A DNA stretch of 64,000 nt from Algoriphagus resistens (GTDB lineage Bacteria; Bacteroidota; Bacteroidia; Cytophagales; Cyclobacteriaceae), in assembly GCF_001442615.1 (NCBI RefSeq), contig NZ_LMXN01000013.1, forward strand, positions 62,001-126,000, read 5' to 3'. A program made the translations under genes and the position numbers. Below the pieces are notes generated by a model. The model saw only the letters and a program-made list of their open reading frames with translations, ran no database searches and was not told the DNA's origin. Positions 1-8,577 of the stretch are shown in pieces; the stretch's first letter is position 1; each line of letters starts with the position of its first letter.

Positions 1-469
1 GGCCATCCATATCCGGTACTTTTTCCAATTCAGCTTGTAAGCCATCCAGATCATTTTCAAATTCAGAACTAATAATCGCATTCATAGCTCCTTTGGAGCG
101 AAGATGTCTTACAAGTTTTCTGGTATCAATATCAGCAATCCCGGTAATTTTATTTTTCACAAGATAATCCTGCAGAGAACCGGAGGCATCCAGACGAGAG
201 AATACTTCTGAAAAAGTATTAACTACTATACCACCGATAGTCGGATGATCAGATTCCACCTCTGCATCTATCACGCCATAATTACCGATATGAGAAGTAG
301 TAGTCACTATAATTTGACCGGTATAGGAAGGGTCCGTGTAGATTTCCTGATATCCGGTCATTCCGGTGTTGAAGCAAATTTCGCCACCGTTTGTACCAGG
401 GTTACCAATTAGTGAACCGTGAAATACAGTTCCATCTGCCAAGAGTAAAGTTGCTTTTTGTTTGATCAT
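1..469 (-). CDS. carA: Carbamoyl-phosphate synthase small subunit, N-terminal part (cut by window edge)
   Basis: The small subunit hydrolyses glutamine and passes ammonia to CarB to make carbamoyl phosphate for pyrimidine and arginine synthesis in the cytoplasm. I translated the minus strand from the ATG at 467-469. The product opens MIKQKATLLLADGTVFHG, followed by GGEICFNTGMTGYQEI and a TRKLVRHLRSKGAMNAII stretch, which are typical of the CarA N-terminal swivel domain. About 156 residues are visible; the glutamine amidotransferase half with its catalytic Cys lies outside the window. The gene follows rplQ but has its own TAnnTTTG promoter box at 487-494 and is separated from rplQ by a terminator, so it is probably a separate transcript with a very short leader. 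Confidence 0.93.
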   Translation of the reverse strand, partial: MIKQKATLLLADGTVFHGSLIGNPGTNGGEICFNTGMTGYQEIYTDPSYTGQIIVTTTSHIGNYGVIDAEVESDHPTIGGIVVNTFSEVFSRLDASGSLQDYLVKNKITGIADIDTRKLVRHLRSKGAMNAIISSEFENDLDGLQAELEKVPDMDG

Positions 470-486
470 TTTGCTTAATAATTGCC

Positions 487-494
487 CAAAGGTA
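487..494 (-). promoter_or_regulatory. Probable carA promoter (-7 box)
   Basis: On the minus strand this reads TACCTTTG, an exact match to the Bacteroidota -7 consensus TAnnTTTG, 18 bases upstream of the carA ATG. No convincing TTTG -33 element stands 19 bases further up, so this is weaker than the other promoters in the window. The inferred leader is only about 10 bases. Confidence 0.5.
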
Positions 495-531
495 AATATT
501 TATTGGGAAGGAAGATAAATGAAAAGGGTAT

Positions 532-560
532 AAAAAAAGGACTGAACAAATGTCCAATCC
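532..560 (-). terminator. Rho-independent terminator after rplQ
   Basis: On the minus strand a 9-pair stem (552-560 with 539-547, including G-T pairs) with an ATTT loop is followed directly by seven T's (532-538). It lies 29 bases past the rplQ stop and marks the end of the long ribosomal protein transcript before carA. Confidence 0.8.
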
Positions 561-588
561 TTTCAATATTGTGAAGCCACTGATCAAC

Positions 589-1164
589 TTATTTGTTATC
601 AGTTTCTTCTTCCGTAGAATCAGCTGAAGCTTCAGGAGCCTTAGGCTCTTCCACATCCTTTGCAGGAGCTTCTTCTTTAGTTGCAGATTCTTTTTTAACC
701 GGAGCTGCTCCAGCAGTATCTTCAGCACTAGTGGCTTTACCAGCACCACCTCTGCGAGATCTTCTCGTAGTTTTCTTAGCAGGCTGAGCGTCCTTCAACA
801 TCAATTCGTTAAAGTCTACCAACTCGATGATACACATTTCAGCATTATCACCTAATCTGAATCCAGTTTTGATAATTCTGGTATATCCACCTGGACGGGT
901 AGCTACTTTGGAAATTACTTCACCAAATAGTTCGATGATAGCTTCCTTATTTTTCAAATAAGCGAAAGCCATCCTTCTATTGTGCGTAGTATCTTCTTTA
1001 GCTCTAGTCACTAGTGGCTCCAAGTACTTCTTCAATTCTTTTGCCTTGGCAAGCGTTGTTGAGATACGCTTGTGAAGAATCAGCGAAGTTGCCATATTAG
1101 AAAGCATTGCTTTTCTATGAGCGGCCTTCCTTCCAAGGTGGTTAAATTTCTTACCGTGTCTCAT
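589..1164 (-). CDS. rplQ: 50S ribosomal protein L17 with acidic C-terminal tail
   Basis: L17 is a large-subunit protein near the peptide exit tunnel. The first 125 or so residues are the conserved fold: the start MRHGKKFNHLGRKAAHRKAM is diagnostic. Residues about 127-191 are an extra tail rich in Ala, Glu, Lys and Thr with a basic patch (KKTTRRSRRGG) and then a low-complexity acidic end. Bacterial L17 is usually 115-130 residues, so this 191-residue form is long; such tails are common in Bacteroidota. It is the last gene of the S10-spc-alpha cluster, 6 bases after rpoA, and is followed by a terminator. Confidence 0.97.
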   Translation of the reverse strand: MRHGKKFNHLGRKAAHRKAMLSNMATSLILHKRISTTLAKAKELKKYLEPLVTRAKEDTTHNRRMAFAYLKNKEAIIELFGEVISKVATRPGGYTRIIKTGFRLGDNAEMCIIELVDFNELMLKDAQPAKKTTRRSRRGGAGKATSAEDTAGAAPVKKESATKEEAPAKDVEEPKAPEASADSTEEETDNK

Positions 1165-1170
1165 TATTAG

Positions 1171-2160
1171 TTATTCTTCATCAAGTTTATACTTAGAAAT
1201 ATCCATCCCGAAGGTCAGGTTTTTTTCCTGGATAAGTTGCTCTAGCTCAGCTAGGGATTTCTTACCGAAGTTTCTGAATTTCATCATGTCAGAAATTTCA
1301 AGTTTGGCAAGGTCACCCAAAGTCTTCACATCCGCAGCTTTAAGGCAGTTGAATGCCCTAACAGAAAGATCGAGATCTCCCAAATTAGTCTTCAACAATT
1401 TCCTCATATGCAAGAATTCTTCGTCAATTGGCTCCGGCTCTGCTACTCCAGTTGAATCCAAAACCATAGTCTGGTCAGAGAACAACATAAAGTGCTGGAT
1501 AAGGATTTTGGCAGATTCCTGAAGTGCTTTCTCCGGGTGGATAGAGCCATCAGTAGAAACTTCCATGATCAATTTTTCGAAGTCAGTTTTCTGTTCCACA
1601 CGCGTATTTTCAACGCTGTATTTCACATTCTTAATAGGAGTGAAAACTGCATCGATTGCGATAGTTCCGAATATCTGTTCTTTTGGTTTGGATTCTTCAG
1701 CTGGTAGGTACCCTCTTCCCTTTTCCATCGTCAATTCGATCTCAAAGTTTTTGGTCTCGTCGATATGACAGATCACCAACTCCGGGTTCAGGATTTCGAA
1801 AGAAGAAGTGAACTTGGCAATGTCTCCTGCAGTGAATACAGACTGGTTCTTGATTTCAACAGTGATCTTTCCGTCAAATGCCTCATGCACTTTCTTGAAT
1901 CTCACTTGCTTTAGGTTCAAAATAATATCTGTAACGTCTTCAACTACACCTTCGATGGTCGAAAACTCATGCACCACACCAGGTATTTTGATGGCAGTGA
2001 TGGCATAACCTTCCAAGGAAGAAAGCAAAATTCTTCTCAGGGCGTTACCGATTGTAACTCCATAGCCTTTTTCGAGCGGTTTGAATGTGAATAAGCCATG
2101 AAAGTCATCGGCTTTTTCCATCACCACTTTTTCGGGCATTTGAAATGCTAGTATGGACAT
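1171..2160 (-). CDS. rpoA: DNA-directed RNA polymerase subunit alpha
   Basis: Alpha dimerises to nucleate RNA polymerase assembly, and its C-terminal domain contacts upstream DNA and activators. The product is 329 residues, normal for the family. Residues about 1-230 form the N-terminal assembly domain (LLSSLEGYAITAIKIPGVVH). Residues about 255-315 form the helix-hairpin-helix C-terminal domain (LSVRAFNCLKAADVKTLGDL), with the DNA-contacting Arg in LSVR. The start MSILAFQMPEKVVMEKADDF is typical for Bacteroidota. It sits between rpsD and rplQ as in the standard alpha operon. Confidence 0.98.
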   Translation of the reverse strand: MSILAFQMPEKVVMEKADDFHGLFTFKPLEKGYGVTIGNALRRILLSSLEGYAITAIKIPGVVHEFSTIEGVVEDVTDIILNLKQVRFKKVHEAFDGKITVEIKNQSVFTAGDIAKFTSSFEILNPELVICHIDETKNFEIELTMEKGRGYLPAEESKPKEQIFGTIAIDAVFTPIKNVKYSVENTRVEQKTDFEKLIMEVSTDGSIHPEKALQESAKILIQHFMLFSDQTMVLDSTGVAEPEPIDEEFLHMRKLLKTNLGDLDLSVRAFNCLKAADVKTLGDLAKLEISDMMKFRNFGKKSLAELEQLIQEKNLTFGMDISKYKLDEE

Positions 2161-2199
2161 ATATCTCGTTCTTTTTTAAAAGCTGAAAATAGTAAAATA

Positions 2200-2805
2200 T
2201 TACTTAGAGTAAAGTTCGACAATGAGTTGCTCCTTAATATTCTCAGGAATATCATCTCTGCCTGGAACACTGACGAATTTGCCGGTCAATGAAGTGCCAT
2301 CCCACTCTAACCAGGAATATTTATTAGCACCTCTACCTGCTAAGCTACTAGTGATTGCTTCTAAAGACTTAGATCTTTCTCTTACAGAAACGACATCACC
2401 TGGCTTAAGTGTAAACGAAGGAATGTTAACCACCTCACCGTTTACAAGCACATGCTTGTGAGAGACCAGTTGTCTGGCTCCTCTTCTGGTAGGGGAAATT
2501 CCCAATCTATATACCGTATTATCCAATCTTGCTTCTAGAAGCTGAAGAAGGTTTTCACCGGTGATTCCGGATTTTCTGGAAGCAATATCAAACATCTTAG
2601 CGAATTGTCTTTCCAATACTCCGTAGATGTATTTTGCTTTTTGCTTCTCAGCAAGCTGGATTGCGTATTCAGATTGCTTCTTTCTTCTACCTCTGCCGTG
2701 CATGCCAGGAGGGTAGTTTTTCTTTGCAAGTGCTTTGCTATGTCCTTCAATAGCTTCGCCAAATTTTCTGGCAATCTTTGATTTAGGACCTGTATATCTA
2801 GCCAT
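2200..2805 (-). CDS. rpsD: 30S ribosomal protein S4
   Basis: S4 is a primary 16S rRNA-binding protein that starts small-subunit assembly. The product is 201 residues, with an S4-type RNA-binding domain at about 92-155 (RLDNTVYRLGISPTRRGARQ, then HKHVLVNG). The N-terminal part has no Cys cluster, so it is the zinc-free form. In many bacteria S4 represses its own operon by binding the leader; nothing in this tight arrangement (18 bases after rpsK) identifies such a site here. Confidence 0.98.
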   Translation of the reverse strand: MARYTGPKSKIARKFGEAIEGHSKALAKKNYPPGMHGRGRRKKQSEYAIQLAEKQKAKYIYGVLERQFAKMFDIASRKSGITGENLLQLLEARLDNTVYRLGISPTRRGARQLVSHKHVLVNGEVVNIPSFTLKPGDVVSVRERSKSLEAITSSLAGRGANKYSWLEWDGTSLTGKFVSVPGRDDIPENIKEQLIVELYSK

Positions 2806-2823
2806 TGTATTACAATTTTATGA

Positions 2824-3222
2824 TTAAACTCTTCTACGCTTAGGAGGACGACAACCGTTGTGCGGCATTGGAGTCACATCGATGATCGTAGTCACATCCA
2901 ATCCTACATTTTGCAATGTTCTGATCGCTGATTCACGACCAGAGCCTGGACCTTTTACAAATACTTCGATTTTTCTCAAACCTAAGTCGTATGCTACCTG
3001 CCCGCAGTTCTGTGCGGCCATCTGTGCTGCGTAAGGAGTATTTTTCTTTGAACCTCTGAAACCCATTTTACCGGCAGAAGCCCAAGATATAACTTGACCT
3101 GCATTGTTGGTAAGAGAGATAATGATGTTGTTGAAGGATGCTCTGATGTGAGCTTGACCTACAGCTTCTACCTTAACTACTCTTTTTTTACCCTTTGCTT
3201 TATCGTTTCTTTTCTGAGCCAT
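2824..3222 (-). CDS. rpsK: 30S ribosomal protein S11
   Basis: S11 sits on the platform of the small subunit and helps form the mRNA exit path with S7. The 132-residue product contains the typical RASFNNIIISLTNNAGQVI stretch, the GFRGSKKNTPYAAQ motif and the C-terminal DVTPMPHNGCRPPKRRRV. The gene lies between rpsM and rpsD with short spacers, as in the alpha operon. Confidence 0.98.
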   Translation of the reverse strand: MAQKRNDKAKGKKRVVKVEAVGQAHIRASFNNIIISLTNNAGQVISWASAGKMGFRGSKKNTPYAAQMAAQNCGQVAYDLGLRKIEVFVKGPGSGRESAIRTLQNVGLDVTTIIDVTPMPHNGCRPPKRRRV

Positions 3223-3237
3223 AATCTAAATCAGGTT

Positions 3238-3615
3238 TTATTTAGTTGCCTTCTTTTTGTTAGCAACTGTTTTTCTCTTACCCTTCCTTGTTCTGGCGTT
3301 GTTCTTGGTATGCTGACCACGAACTGGAAGTCCTTTTCTGTGTCTCAAACCTCTGTAGCAACCGATATCTTGTAGTCGCTTGATGTTCAATTGGATCTCT
3401 GACTTTAATACACCTTCGGTTCTGAACTCTTCAGCGATAATATTACGGATAGCAGTGGACTCATCGTCGTCCCACTCACCTGCTTTTTTATCGAAAGAGA
3501 TACCGGCCTTGGTCAGGATAGCTTTGGCAGCAGAGTTTCCTATTCCGAAGATATAGGTAAGTCCGATCACGCCACGCTTATTGTCTGGTATGTCTACACC
3601 TGCAATTCTAGCCAT
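3238..3615 (-). CDS. rpsM: 30S ribosomal protein S13
   Basis: S13 is a small-subunit head protein that forms intersubunit bridges and contacts the P-site tRNA. The product is 125 residues and begins MARIAGVDIPDNKRGVIGLT, followed by a helix-two-turn-helix region and GLRHRKGLPVRGQHTKNNAR. The Lys/Arg-rich tail is normal. It lies directly after rpmJ with a 3-base spacer. Confidence 0.98.
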   Translation of the reverse strand: MARIAGVDIPDNKRGVIGLTYIFGIGNSAAKAILTKAGISFDKKAGEWDDDESTAIRNIIAEEFRTEGVLKSEIQLNIKRLQDIGCYRGLRHRKGLPVRGQHTKNNARTRKGKRKTVANKKKATK

Positions 3616-3618
3616 AAT

Positions 3619-3735
3619 TTAACCTTGTCTTTGTTTAAACTTAGGATTCTTCTTATTGATGACATACAAAACCCCTTTTCTACGGATTAGCTTGCAGTCA
3701 GCGCTTCTTTTTTTGATAGATGTTTTTACTTTCAT
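3619..3735 (-). CDS. rpmJ: 50S ribosomal protein L36, zinc-free form
   Basis: I translated this 38-residue gene by hand in the gap between infA and rpsM: MKVKTSIKKRSADCK, then LIRRKGVLYVINKKNPKFKQ and RQG. L36 binds 23S rRNA near the GTPase centre. The classical zinc form has three Cys and one His; here only one Cys (residue 14) remains, and the other ligand positions are Ser, Asn and Lys, so it is the C-minus type that cannot bind zinc. The start is 7 bases after infA and the stop is 3 bases before rpsM. Confidence 0.95.
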   Translation of the reverse strand: MKVKTSIKKRSADCKLIRRKGVLYVINKKNPKFKQRQG

Positions 3736-3742
3736 CTCAGTC

Positions 3743-3961
3743 TTATTTATATCGATATACAATTCTGCCTTTACTTAAATCATAGGGAGACAGTTCCAGT
3801 TTTACTCGATCACCAGGAAGGATCTTTATGTAATTCATCCTCATCTTACCAGATATATGGGCGATCAGCTGATGCCCATTCTCTAGTTCCACTTTGAACA
3901 TCGCATTAGACAATGCTTCCTTGATGGTACCGTCTTGCTCTATTGATGTTTGCTTGGCCAT
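3743..3961 (-). CDS. infA: Translation initiation factor IF-1
   Basis: IF-1 binds the A site of the 30S subunit during initiation. The 72-residue product is a single OB fold (VELENGHQLIAHISGKMRMN, then ILPGDRVKLELSPYDLSKGR and IVYRYK), the normal length. It sits directly between map and rpmJ with 1-base and 7-base spacers, which is the usual context. Confidence 0.98.
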   Translation of the reverse strand: MAKQTSIEQDGTIKEALSNAMFKVELENGHQLIAHISGKMRMNYIKILPGDRVKLELSPYDLSKGRIVYRYK

Positions 3962-3962
3962 A

Positions 3963-4736
3963 TTAGAATTTAAAATTCTCTTCTATGTATTTATGAGAGG
4001 TTAACACCTCTGTTCTATCTTCAAATATCGCTACTGTGTGCTCATAATGTGCTGAAGGTTTTCTATCCGCTGTGCGAATAGTCCATCCATCCCGCTCCTG
4101 GACAATATTCCGTGTTCCAAGGTTAATCATAGGCTCAATAGCGATCACCATTCCGTCTTTCAGTAAGGGACCGCTTCCTTTCTTTCCATAATTGGGAACT
4201 TCCGGTGCCTCATGTAGATTTCTTCCCAATCCATGTCCGACAAGCTCTCTGACTACCGTGTAGCCTTTGGCTTCGACAAACTTCTGGATGGCATTACCCA
4301 CATCACCAATTCTATTCCCAAAAATTGCCTTCTCTATTCCAATGTAAAGTGAATCTTTGGTGGCTTTTAATAATGCTTTTACAGCTGGAGAAACCTCACC
4401 AATAGGGTACGTATAAGCGGAATCGCTATGAAAACCTTGGTGAAAGACTCCACAATCTACTGAGATTATATCGCCATCTTTCAATTCATATTCACTGGGA
4501 AAACCATGTACAACTACTTCATTTACAGAAATACATAGTGCAGCAGGAAAACCATTGTAGCCCTTAAATGAAGGAACTCCATTATGATCCCTGATAAACT
4601 CCTCAGCAATTTTATCTAGAAAAGAGGTCTTTACCCCTTCCTTGACATACTTGGCTACTTCCCCATGGGCTTTAGCTAGTATATCGGCACTTTCTTTTAT
4701 TAACTTAACTTCCTGCGAAGTCTTGTAATTGATCAT
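3963..4736 (-). CDS. map: Methionine aminopeptidase, type I
   Basis: The enzyme removes the initiator Met from nascent proteins whose second residue is small. I chose the ATG at 4734-4736, giving 257 residues (MINYKTSQEVKLIKESADIL). The alternative upstream TTG at 4745 would overlap secY and adds only three residues. The five metal ligands of the pita-bread fold are all visible: Asp94, Asp105, His168, Glu201 and Glu232. The N-terminal SH3-binding zinc region of longer forms is absent. Location after secY and before infA is the standard spc-operon arrangement. Confidence 0.97.
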   Translation of the reverse strand: MINYKTSQEVKLIKESADILAKAHGEVAKYVKEGVKTSFLDKIAEEFIRDHNGVPSFKGYNGFPAALCISVNEVVVHGFPSEYELKDGDIISVDCGVFHQGFHSDSAYTYPIGEVSPAVKALLKATKDSLYIGIEKAIFGNRIGDVGNAIQKFVEAKGYTVVRELVGHGLGRNLHEAPEVPNYGKKGSGPLLKDGMVIAIEPMINLGTRNIVQERDGWTIRTADRKPSAHYEHTVAIFEDRTEVLTSHKYIEENFKF

Positions 4737-4737
4737 C

Positions 4738-6057
4738 TTAGGCAACTTGGTAATTGGAAGGGTTATTCTTCACATTACCACTCTTCATCATCCCCTCGTA
4801 GTGTCTCATCAACAAGTAACTTTCAATTTGTCTTAACGTGTCCATGATCACACCTACCATAATAAGGAGTGAGGTTCCGCCATAGAAATAAGAGAACTCT
4901 TGCCCAACTCCGGAGATAACCGCTATAGCTGGAAGAATAGCAACCACTGAGAGAAGAATGGAACCTGGAAGTGTAATCTTAGAGATAATCCCATCAATGA
5001 ACTCTGAGGTTGGAGCCCCTGGCTTAATACCAGGAACAAAACCGCCATTCCTCTTCATATCTTCTGCGATTTGCTCCGGATTCACTGTAATAGCGGTATA
5101 GAAGAACGTAAACAAGATAATCAACACAGCAAATAACACATTGTACTGCCATGAAATAGGATTACTGAATGTTGTTCCTATATAATTAGCGATCTCATTA
5201 TCCTGAGCCCAGATCTGAGCAATTAGCGCAGGAACAAACATTAATGACTGAGCAAAGATAATCGGCATTACACCTGAAGCATTCACCTTAATAGGTATAT
5301 ACTGCCTTTGTCCACCATAAACTTTGCCCCCTACTACTTGTTTAGCATACTGAACCGGAATTCTCCTTGTCGCTTCAGTCAAAGCAATCACCCCAACTAC
5401 AACAAAGAACAACACAGCAGCCTCAATGATAAGAAGCAACATACCTGAGGTACCCTTCTCCAGACCTTCGGCAATAATCGCACCTGGAAATCTAGATATG
5501 ATACCAATCATAATCAGCATAGAGATACCATTACCAATGCCCTTTTCGGTGATTTTCTCTCCCAACCACATACAGAACATTGTACCTGCAGAAAGTAGAA
5601 CCAAAGAACTAAACATAAATAAAGTAGAGCTGACCATCACTGCTCCAGTAGGCATAATAGTAGCGGACACGTAGCCGATACCCTGCGCTATTGTGATCAG
5701 TATAGTCAAAACCCGAGTGATCTGGTTGATTCGTTTTCTTCCAGATTCACCCTCTTTTTGCATTTTCTGAAAATATGGTACTCCGACAGTCAATAACTGC
5801 AACACAATAGAAGCAGATATATAAGGCATAATGCCTAGACCGAAGATAGACGCATTACTAAATGCCCCACCCAGGAAGGTATCTATCAAGCCGAAGATTC
5901 CTTCAGGAGCACCACCCAATTTTGATGGATCCACTCCCGGAAGAACTACAAAAGAACCTAATCTGAAAATGATCAGAAAACCAATCGTATTCAGGATCCT
6001 TACTCTAAGGTCTTCGATCGAGAAAATGTTCTTAACTGTCGAAATAAACTTTTTCAT
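4738..6057 (-). CDS. secY: Protein translocase subunit SecY
   Basis: SecY is the channel of the SecYEG translocon in the inner membrane. The 439-residue product has about ten hydrophobic membrane segments, the RLGSFVVLPGVDP N-terminal region, LLTVGVPYFQKMQKEG in the second cytoplasmic loop, and NGGFVPGIKPG plus TLRQIESYLLMRHYEG near the C terminus. Its partner secE is at 30042-30230, far upstream in the same locus; secG is not in the window. The gene follows rplO by 4 bases. Confidence 0.98.
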   Translation of the reverse strand: MKKFISTVKNIFSIEDLRVRILNTIGFLIIFRLGSFVVLPGVDPSKLGGAPEGIFGLIDTFLGGAFSNASIFGLGIMPYISASIVLQLLTVGVPYFQKMQKEGESGRKRINQITRVLTILITIAQGIGYVSATIMPTGAVMVSSTLFMFSSLVLLSAGTMFCMWLGEKITEKGIGNGISMLIMIGIISRFPGAIIAEGLEKGTSGMLLLIIEAAVLFFVVVGVIALTEATRRIPVQYAKQVVGGKVYGGQRQYIPIKVNASGVMPIIFAQSLMFVPALIAQIWAQDNEIANYIGTTFSNPISWQYNVLFAVLIILFTFFYTAITVNPEQIAEDMKRNGGFVPGIKPGAPTSEFIDGIISKITLPGSILLSVVAILPAIAVISGVGQEFSYFYGGTSLLIMVGVIMDTLRQIESYLLMRHYEGMMKSGNVKNNPSNYQVA

Positions 6058-6061
6058 TAAA

Positions 6062-6508
6062 TTAAATTGTGTTTACCGTTCCGCCCGCTTTTTCGATAGC
6101 TGCTACTGCAGTTGCCGAAAATTTGTGGGCAGTTACGTCTAATTTGGCTTTCAATTCACCTCCACCGAGGATTTTGATTTTGTCATTCTTAGAAGCAATG
6201 CCATGAGAAACTATAGCTTCCATGTTTATTGCTTCAAGACTGTATTGCTCAGCAAGGCTTTGCAATGTATCCAAATTTACTGGTTTGAACTCAACTCTGT
6301 TCAAGCTTTTGAATCCAAATTTAGGAACTCTTCTCTGAAGTGGCATCTGACCACCTTCAAAACCTAACTTAGACTTATAACCTGATCTTGATTTAGCCCC
6401 TTTGTGACCTCTAGTAGAAGTTCCACCTCTACCTGAACCAGTACCTCTACCGATTCTCTTACGATTTTTGGTAGATCCTTCAGCTGGTGTTAATGTATGC
6501 AGTTTCAT
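6062..6508 (-). CDS. rplO: 50S ribosomal protein L15
   Basis: L15 is a late-assembly large-subunit protein. The 148-residue product starts MKLHTLTPAEGSTKNRKRIG and continues with the Gly/Arg-rich extension (GRGTGSGRGGTSTRGHKGAK) typical of L15, then the globular C-terminal domain ending GGTVNTI. It lies between rpmD and secY. Confidence 0.98.
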   Translation of the reverse strand: MKLHTLTPAEGSTKNRKRIGRGTGSGRGGTSTRGHKGAKSRSGYKSKLGFEGGQMPLQRRVPKFGFKSLNRVEFKPVNLDTLQSLAEQYSLEAINMEAIVSHGIASKNDKIKILGGGELKAKLDVTAHKFSATAVAAIEKAGGTVNTI

Positions 6509-6510
6509 AA

Positions 6511-6690
6511 TTAAGCTTCCTCCACTTTTACAAGGTGATTAACTTTATTTACCATACCTGCAATCTGTGGCGTATTCTCTACGGTCACCGACTTGCTGAT
6601 ACGACCTAGACCTAGCGCAGTAATAGTTGCTTTTTGATCTTTCGGTCTATCGATGGTACTTTTCGTTTGCGTGATTTTGATCTTAGCCAT
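6511..6690 (-). CDS. rpmD: 50S ribosomal protein L30
   Basis: I translated this 59-residue gene by hand in the gap between rpsE and rplO: MAKIKITQTKSTIDRPKDQ, then KATITALGLGRISKSVTVEN and a C terminus KVNHLVKVEEA. It matches the short bacterial L30, which binds 5S-proximal 23S rRNA. It ends 2 bases before rplO starts and follows rpsE by 5 bases. Confidence 0.95.
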   Translation of the reverse strand: MAKIKITQTKSTIDRPKDQKATITALGLGRISKSVTVENTPQIAGMVNKVNHLVKVEEA

Positions 6691-6695
6691 GTTGA

Positions 6696-7214
6696 TTATC
6701 CGTTGAATACTTTAGACATTTTAACGCCCCTCTGCTGTGACACAGCGATAGCATCTCTTAGCTGAACCAAAGCTTCGATAGTAGCTTTAACCACGTTATG
6801 AGGATTAGATGATCCTTTGGATTTTGCCAATACGTCTGTAACGCCTGCACTCTCCAAAACTGCACGCATAGCACCACCTGCGATAACGCCTGTACCTGCT
6901 GCTGCCGGTTTGATCAATACGAATCCTCCTCCGTATTTACCGATTTGCTCGTGAGGAATAGTTCCCTTCAAAATCGGTACTTTCACCAAATTCTTTTTTG
7001 CGTCTTCGATACCTTTAGTGATAGCGTCAGTCACCTCGTTGGCTTTACCCAATCCGTAACCAACCACACCTTGGCCATCTCCTACTACAACAATTGCTGA
7101 AAAAGAGAATCTTCTACCACCTTTTACCACTTTGGCTACTCGGTTGATAGCTACTACTTTTTCCTTTAGATCTGTATCTGTAGCCCTGATAGGCTTTCTT
7201 CTTAGTTGAGACAT
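6696..7214 (-). CDS. rpsE: 30S ribosomal protein S5
   Basis: S5 contributes to decoding accuracy and mRNA unwinding. The 172-residue product has the N-terminal double-stranded RNA-binding-like domain (KVVKGGRRFSFSAIVVVGDG) and a C-terminal domain (GTGVIAGGAMRAVLESAGV). Its loop residues look wild type, with no sign of spectinomycin-resistance deletions in the VVKGGRR loop. It lies between rplR and rpmD. Confidence 0.98.
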   Translation of the reverse strand: MSQLRRKPIRATDTDLKEKVVAINRVAKVVKGGRRFSFSAIVVVGDGQGVVGYGLGKANEVTDAITKGIEDAKKNLVKVPILKGTIPHEQIGKYGGGFVLIKPAAAGTGVIAGGAMRAVLESAGVTDVLAKSKGSSNPHNVVKATIEALVQLRDAIAVSQQRGVKMSKVFNG

Positions 7215-7220
7215 AGCTTA

Positions 7221-7571
7221 TTAAAATTTAAGGCCTCCTTCTCTGGCACCCTCTGCCAAAGCTTTCACATTCCCATGATACAAGTAGCCATTTCTGTCAA
7301 ATACTACGGAATCTACTCCGTTTGCAACAGCTCTTTCAGCAAGTTTTTTACCTACTTCCTTGGATACTGATACATTAGTGTTAGCCTTTGCTCCCAATTC
7401 TTTGGAAGAAGCCTGAGCCAAAGTCTGACCCTTAAGGTCATCGATAAGCTGAGCGTATATGCCAGTATTGCTTTTGAAAACTGACAAACGAGGTCTGGAA
7501 TCAGTACCGGAAATCTTTCTCCTGATACCCTGCTTGATTCTAAGTCTTCTGGAATTCTTATTAAATGCCAT
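7221..7571 (-). CDS. rplR: 50S ribosomal protein L18
   Basis: L18 binds 5S rRNA and attaches it to the large subunit with L5. The 116-residue product has the basic N terminus (NKNSRRLRIKQGIRRKI), RPRLSVFKSNTGIYAQLIDD, and the C-terminal YLYHGNVKALAEGAREGGLK. Position between rplF and rpsE is standard. Confidence 0.98.
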   Translation of the reverse strand: MAFNKNSRRLRIKQGIRRKISGTDSRPRLSVFKSNTGIYAQLIDDLKGQTLAQASSKELGAKANTNVSVSKEVGKKLAERAVANGVDSVVFDRNGYLYHGNVKALAEGAREGGLKF

Positions 7572-7577
7572 AACCTA

Positions 7578-8135
7578 TTATTTTTTAGCGGCAGTTTTAC
7601 CAGCCTTACGTCTAACTTGTTCACCCACGAAGCGCACACCTTTTCCTTTGTAAGGTTCAACCTTACGAAGTGATCTGATTTTTGCAGCAACTTGTCCAAT
7701 CAATTCTTTATCTATCGATTCCAAGGTAATGATTGGATTCTTACCTTTTGCAGTCTCAGTCTTAATCGCCACCTCTTCAGGAAGCATCATAAAGATGTTG
7801 TGGGAGTAACCAAGATTCAATTCAAGAATCTGACCTTGGTTAGACGCCTTGTAACCTACACCCACAAGCTCCAAATCCTTCTTGTAACCCTCTGAAACAC
7901 CTATCACCATGTTGTTGATAAGTGACCTGTAAAGACCGTGAATCGACTTGTGTCTTTTGGAATCCGTAGGTCTGGTAACCACGATCTCGCTGTCTTCTAC
8001 TTTCACTGTGATATCAGGATTTACATCCTGTACCAGTGTACCCTTTGGACCTTTAACAGTCACAGTTCCATGAGCTGTGACGTCTACAGTAACACCGCTG
8101 GGTAGATTTATTGGTTTTTTACCTATTCTAGACAT
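7578..8135 (-). CDS. rplF: 50S ribosomal protein L6
   Basis: L6 supports the factor-binding region of the large subunit. The 185-residue product begins MSRIGKKPINLPSGVTVDV and ends with the family signature EPYKGKGVRFVGEQVRRKAG. The two repeated alpha/beta domains fill the length expected. It follows rpsH by 9 bases. Confidence 0.98.
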   Translation of the reverse strand: MSRIGKKPINLPSGVTVDVTAHGTVTVKGPKGTLVQDVNPDITVKVEDSEIVVTRPTDSKRHKSIHGLYRSLINNMVIGVSEGYKKDLELVGVGYKASNQGQILELNLGYSHNIFMMLPEEVAIKTETAKGKNPIITLESIDKELIGQVAAKIRSLRKVEPYKGKGVRFVGEQVRRKAGKTAAKK

Positions 8136-8144
8136 GATAGTAAA

Positions 8145-8540
8145 TTAGTATACGTAGCAAAGAACTTCACCACCAACACCCTCAGTGCGGGCCTCTTTGT
8201 CTGTCATCACACCTTTGGAGGTGGACACGATTGCTATACCAAGGCCATTGATTACTCTTGGAAGCTCCGTATGTTTCACATATTTTCTTAAACCCGGTGT
8301 ACTAACTCTCTTCAAGCTTACAATAGCGTTTTGCTTTGTGACAGGATTGAATTTCAGCGCAATTTTGATGGATCCCTGAGGACCGTTTTCTTCAAACTTG
8401 TAATTCTGAATGTATCCTTTATCGTGCAATACTTTTGTAATCTCTTTCTTGATGTTAGAAGCAGGGATTTCTACGATTCGGTGAGAAGCCTTGATGGCAT
8501 TTCTCAACCTAGTCAGATAATCAGCTATTGGATCAGTCAT
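8145..8540 (-). CDS. rpsH: 30S ribosomal protein S8
   Basis: S8 is a primary 16S rRNA-binding protein of the central domain. The 131-residue product begins MTDPIADYLTRLRNAIKASH and ends GVGGEVLCYVY with the conserved STSKGVMTDKEAR stretch. In Escherichia coli S8 represses the spc operon. Here it is preceded by an unusually long 82-base spacer containing a promoter-like element and a small hairpin, unlike the tight spacing of its neighbours. Confidence 0.98.
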   Translation of the reverse strand: MTDPIADYLTRLRNAIKASHRIVEIPASNIKKEITKVLHDKGYIQNYKFEENGPQGSIKIALKFNPVTKQNAIVSLKRVSTPGLRKYVKHTELPRVINGLGIAIVSTSKGVMTDKEARTEGVGGEVLCYVY

Positions 8541-8577
8541 TGTATTTTATAGTCTAGCTACACCCATTTTGGGCGTG

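Noticed and set aside
402..749. 115-codon minus-strand frame across the rplQ end, terminator and carA start
   Set aside because: It runs in a different frame through rplQ, the terminator and the carA promoter. The Leu/Lys-rich translation is a shadow of the rplQ tail.
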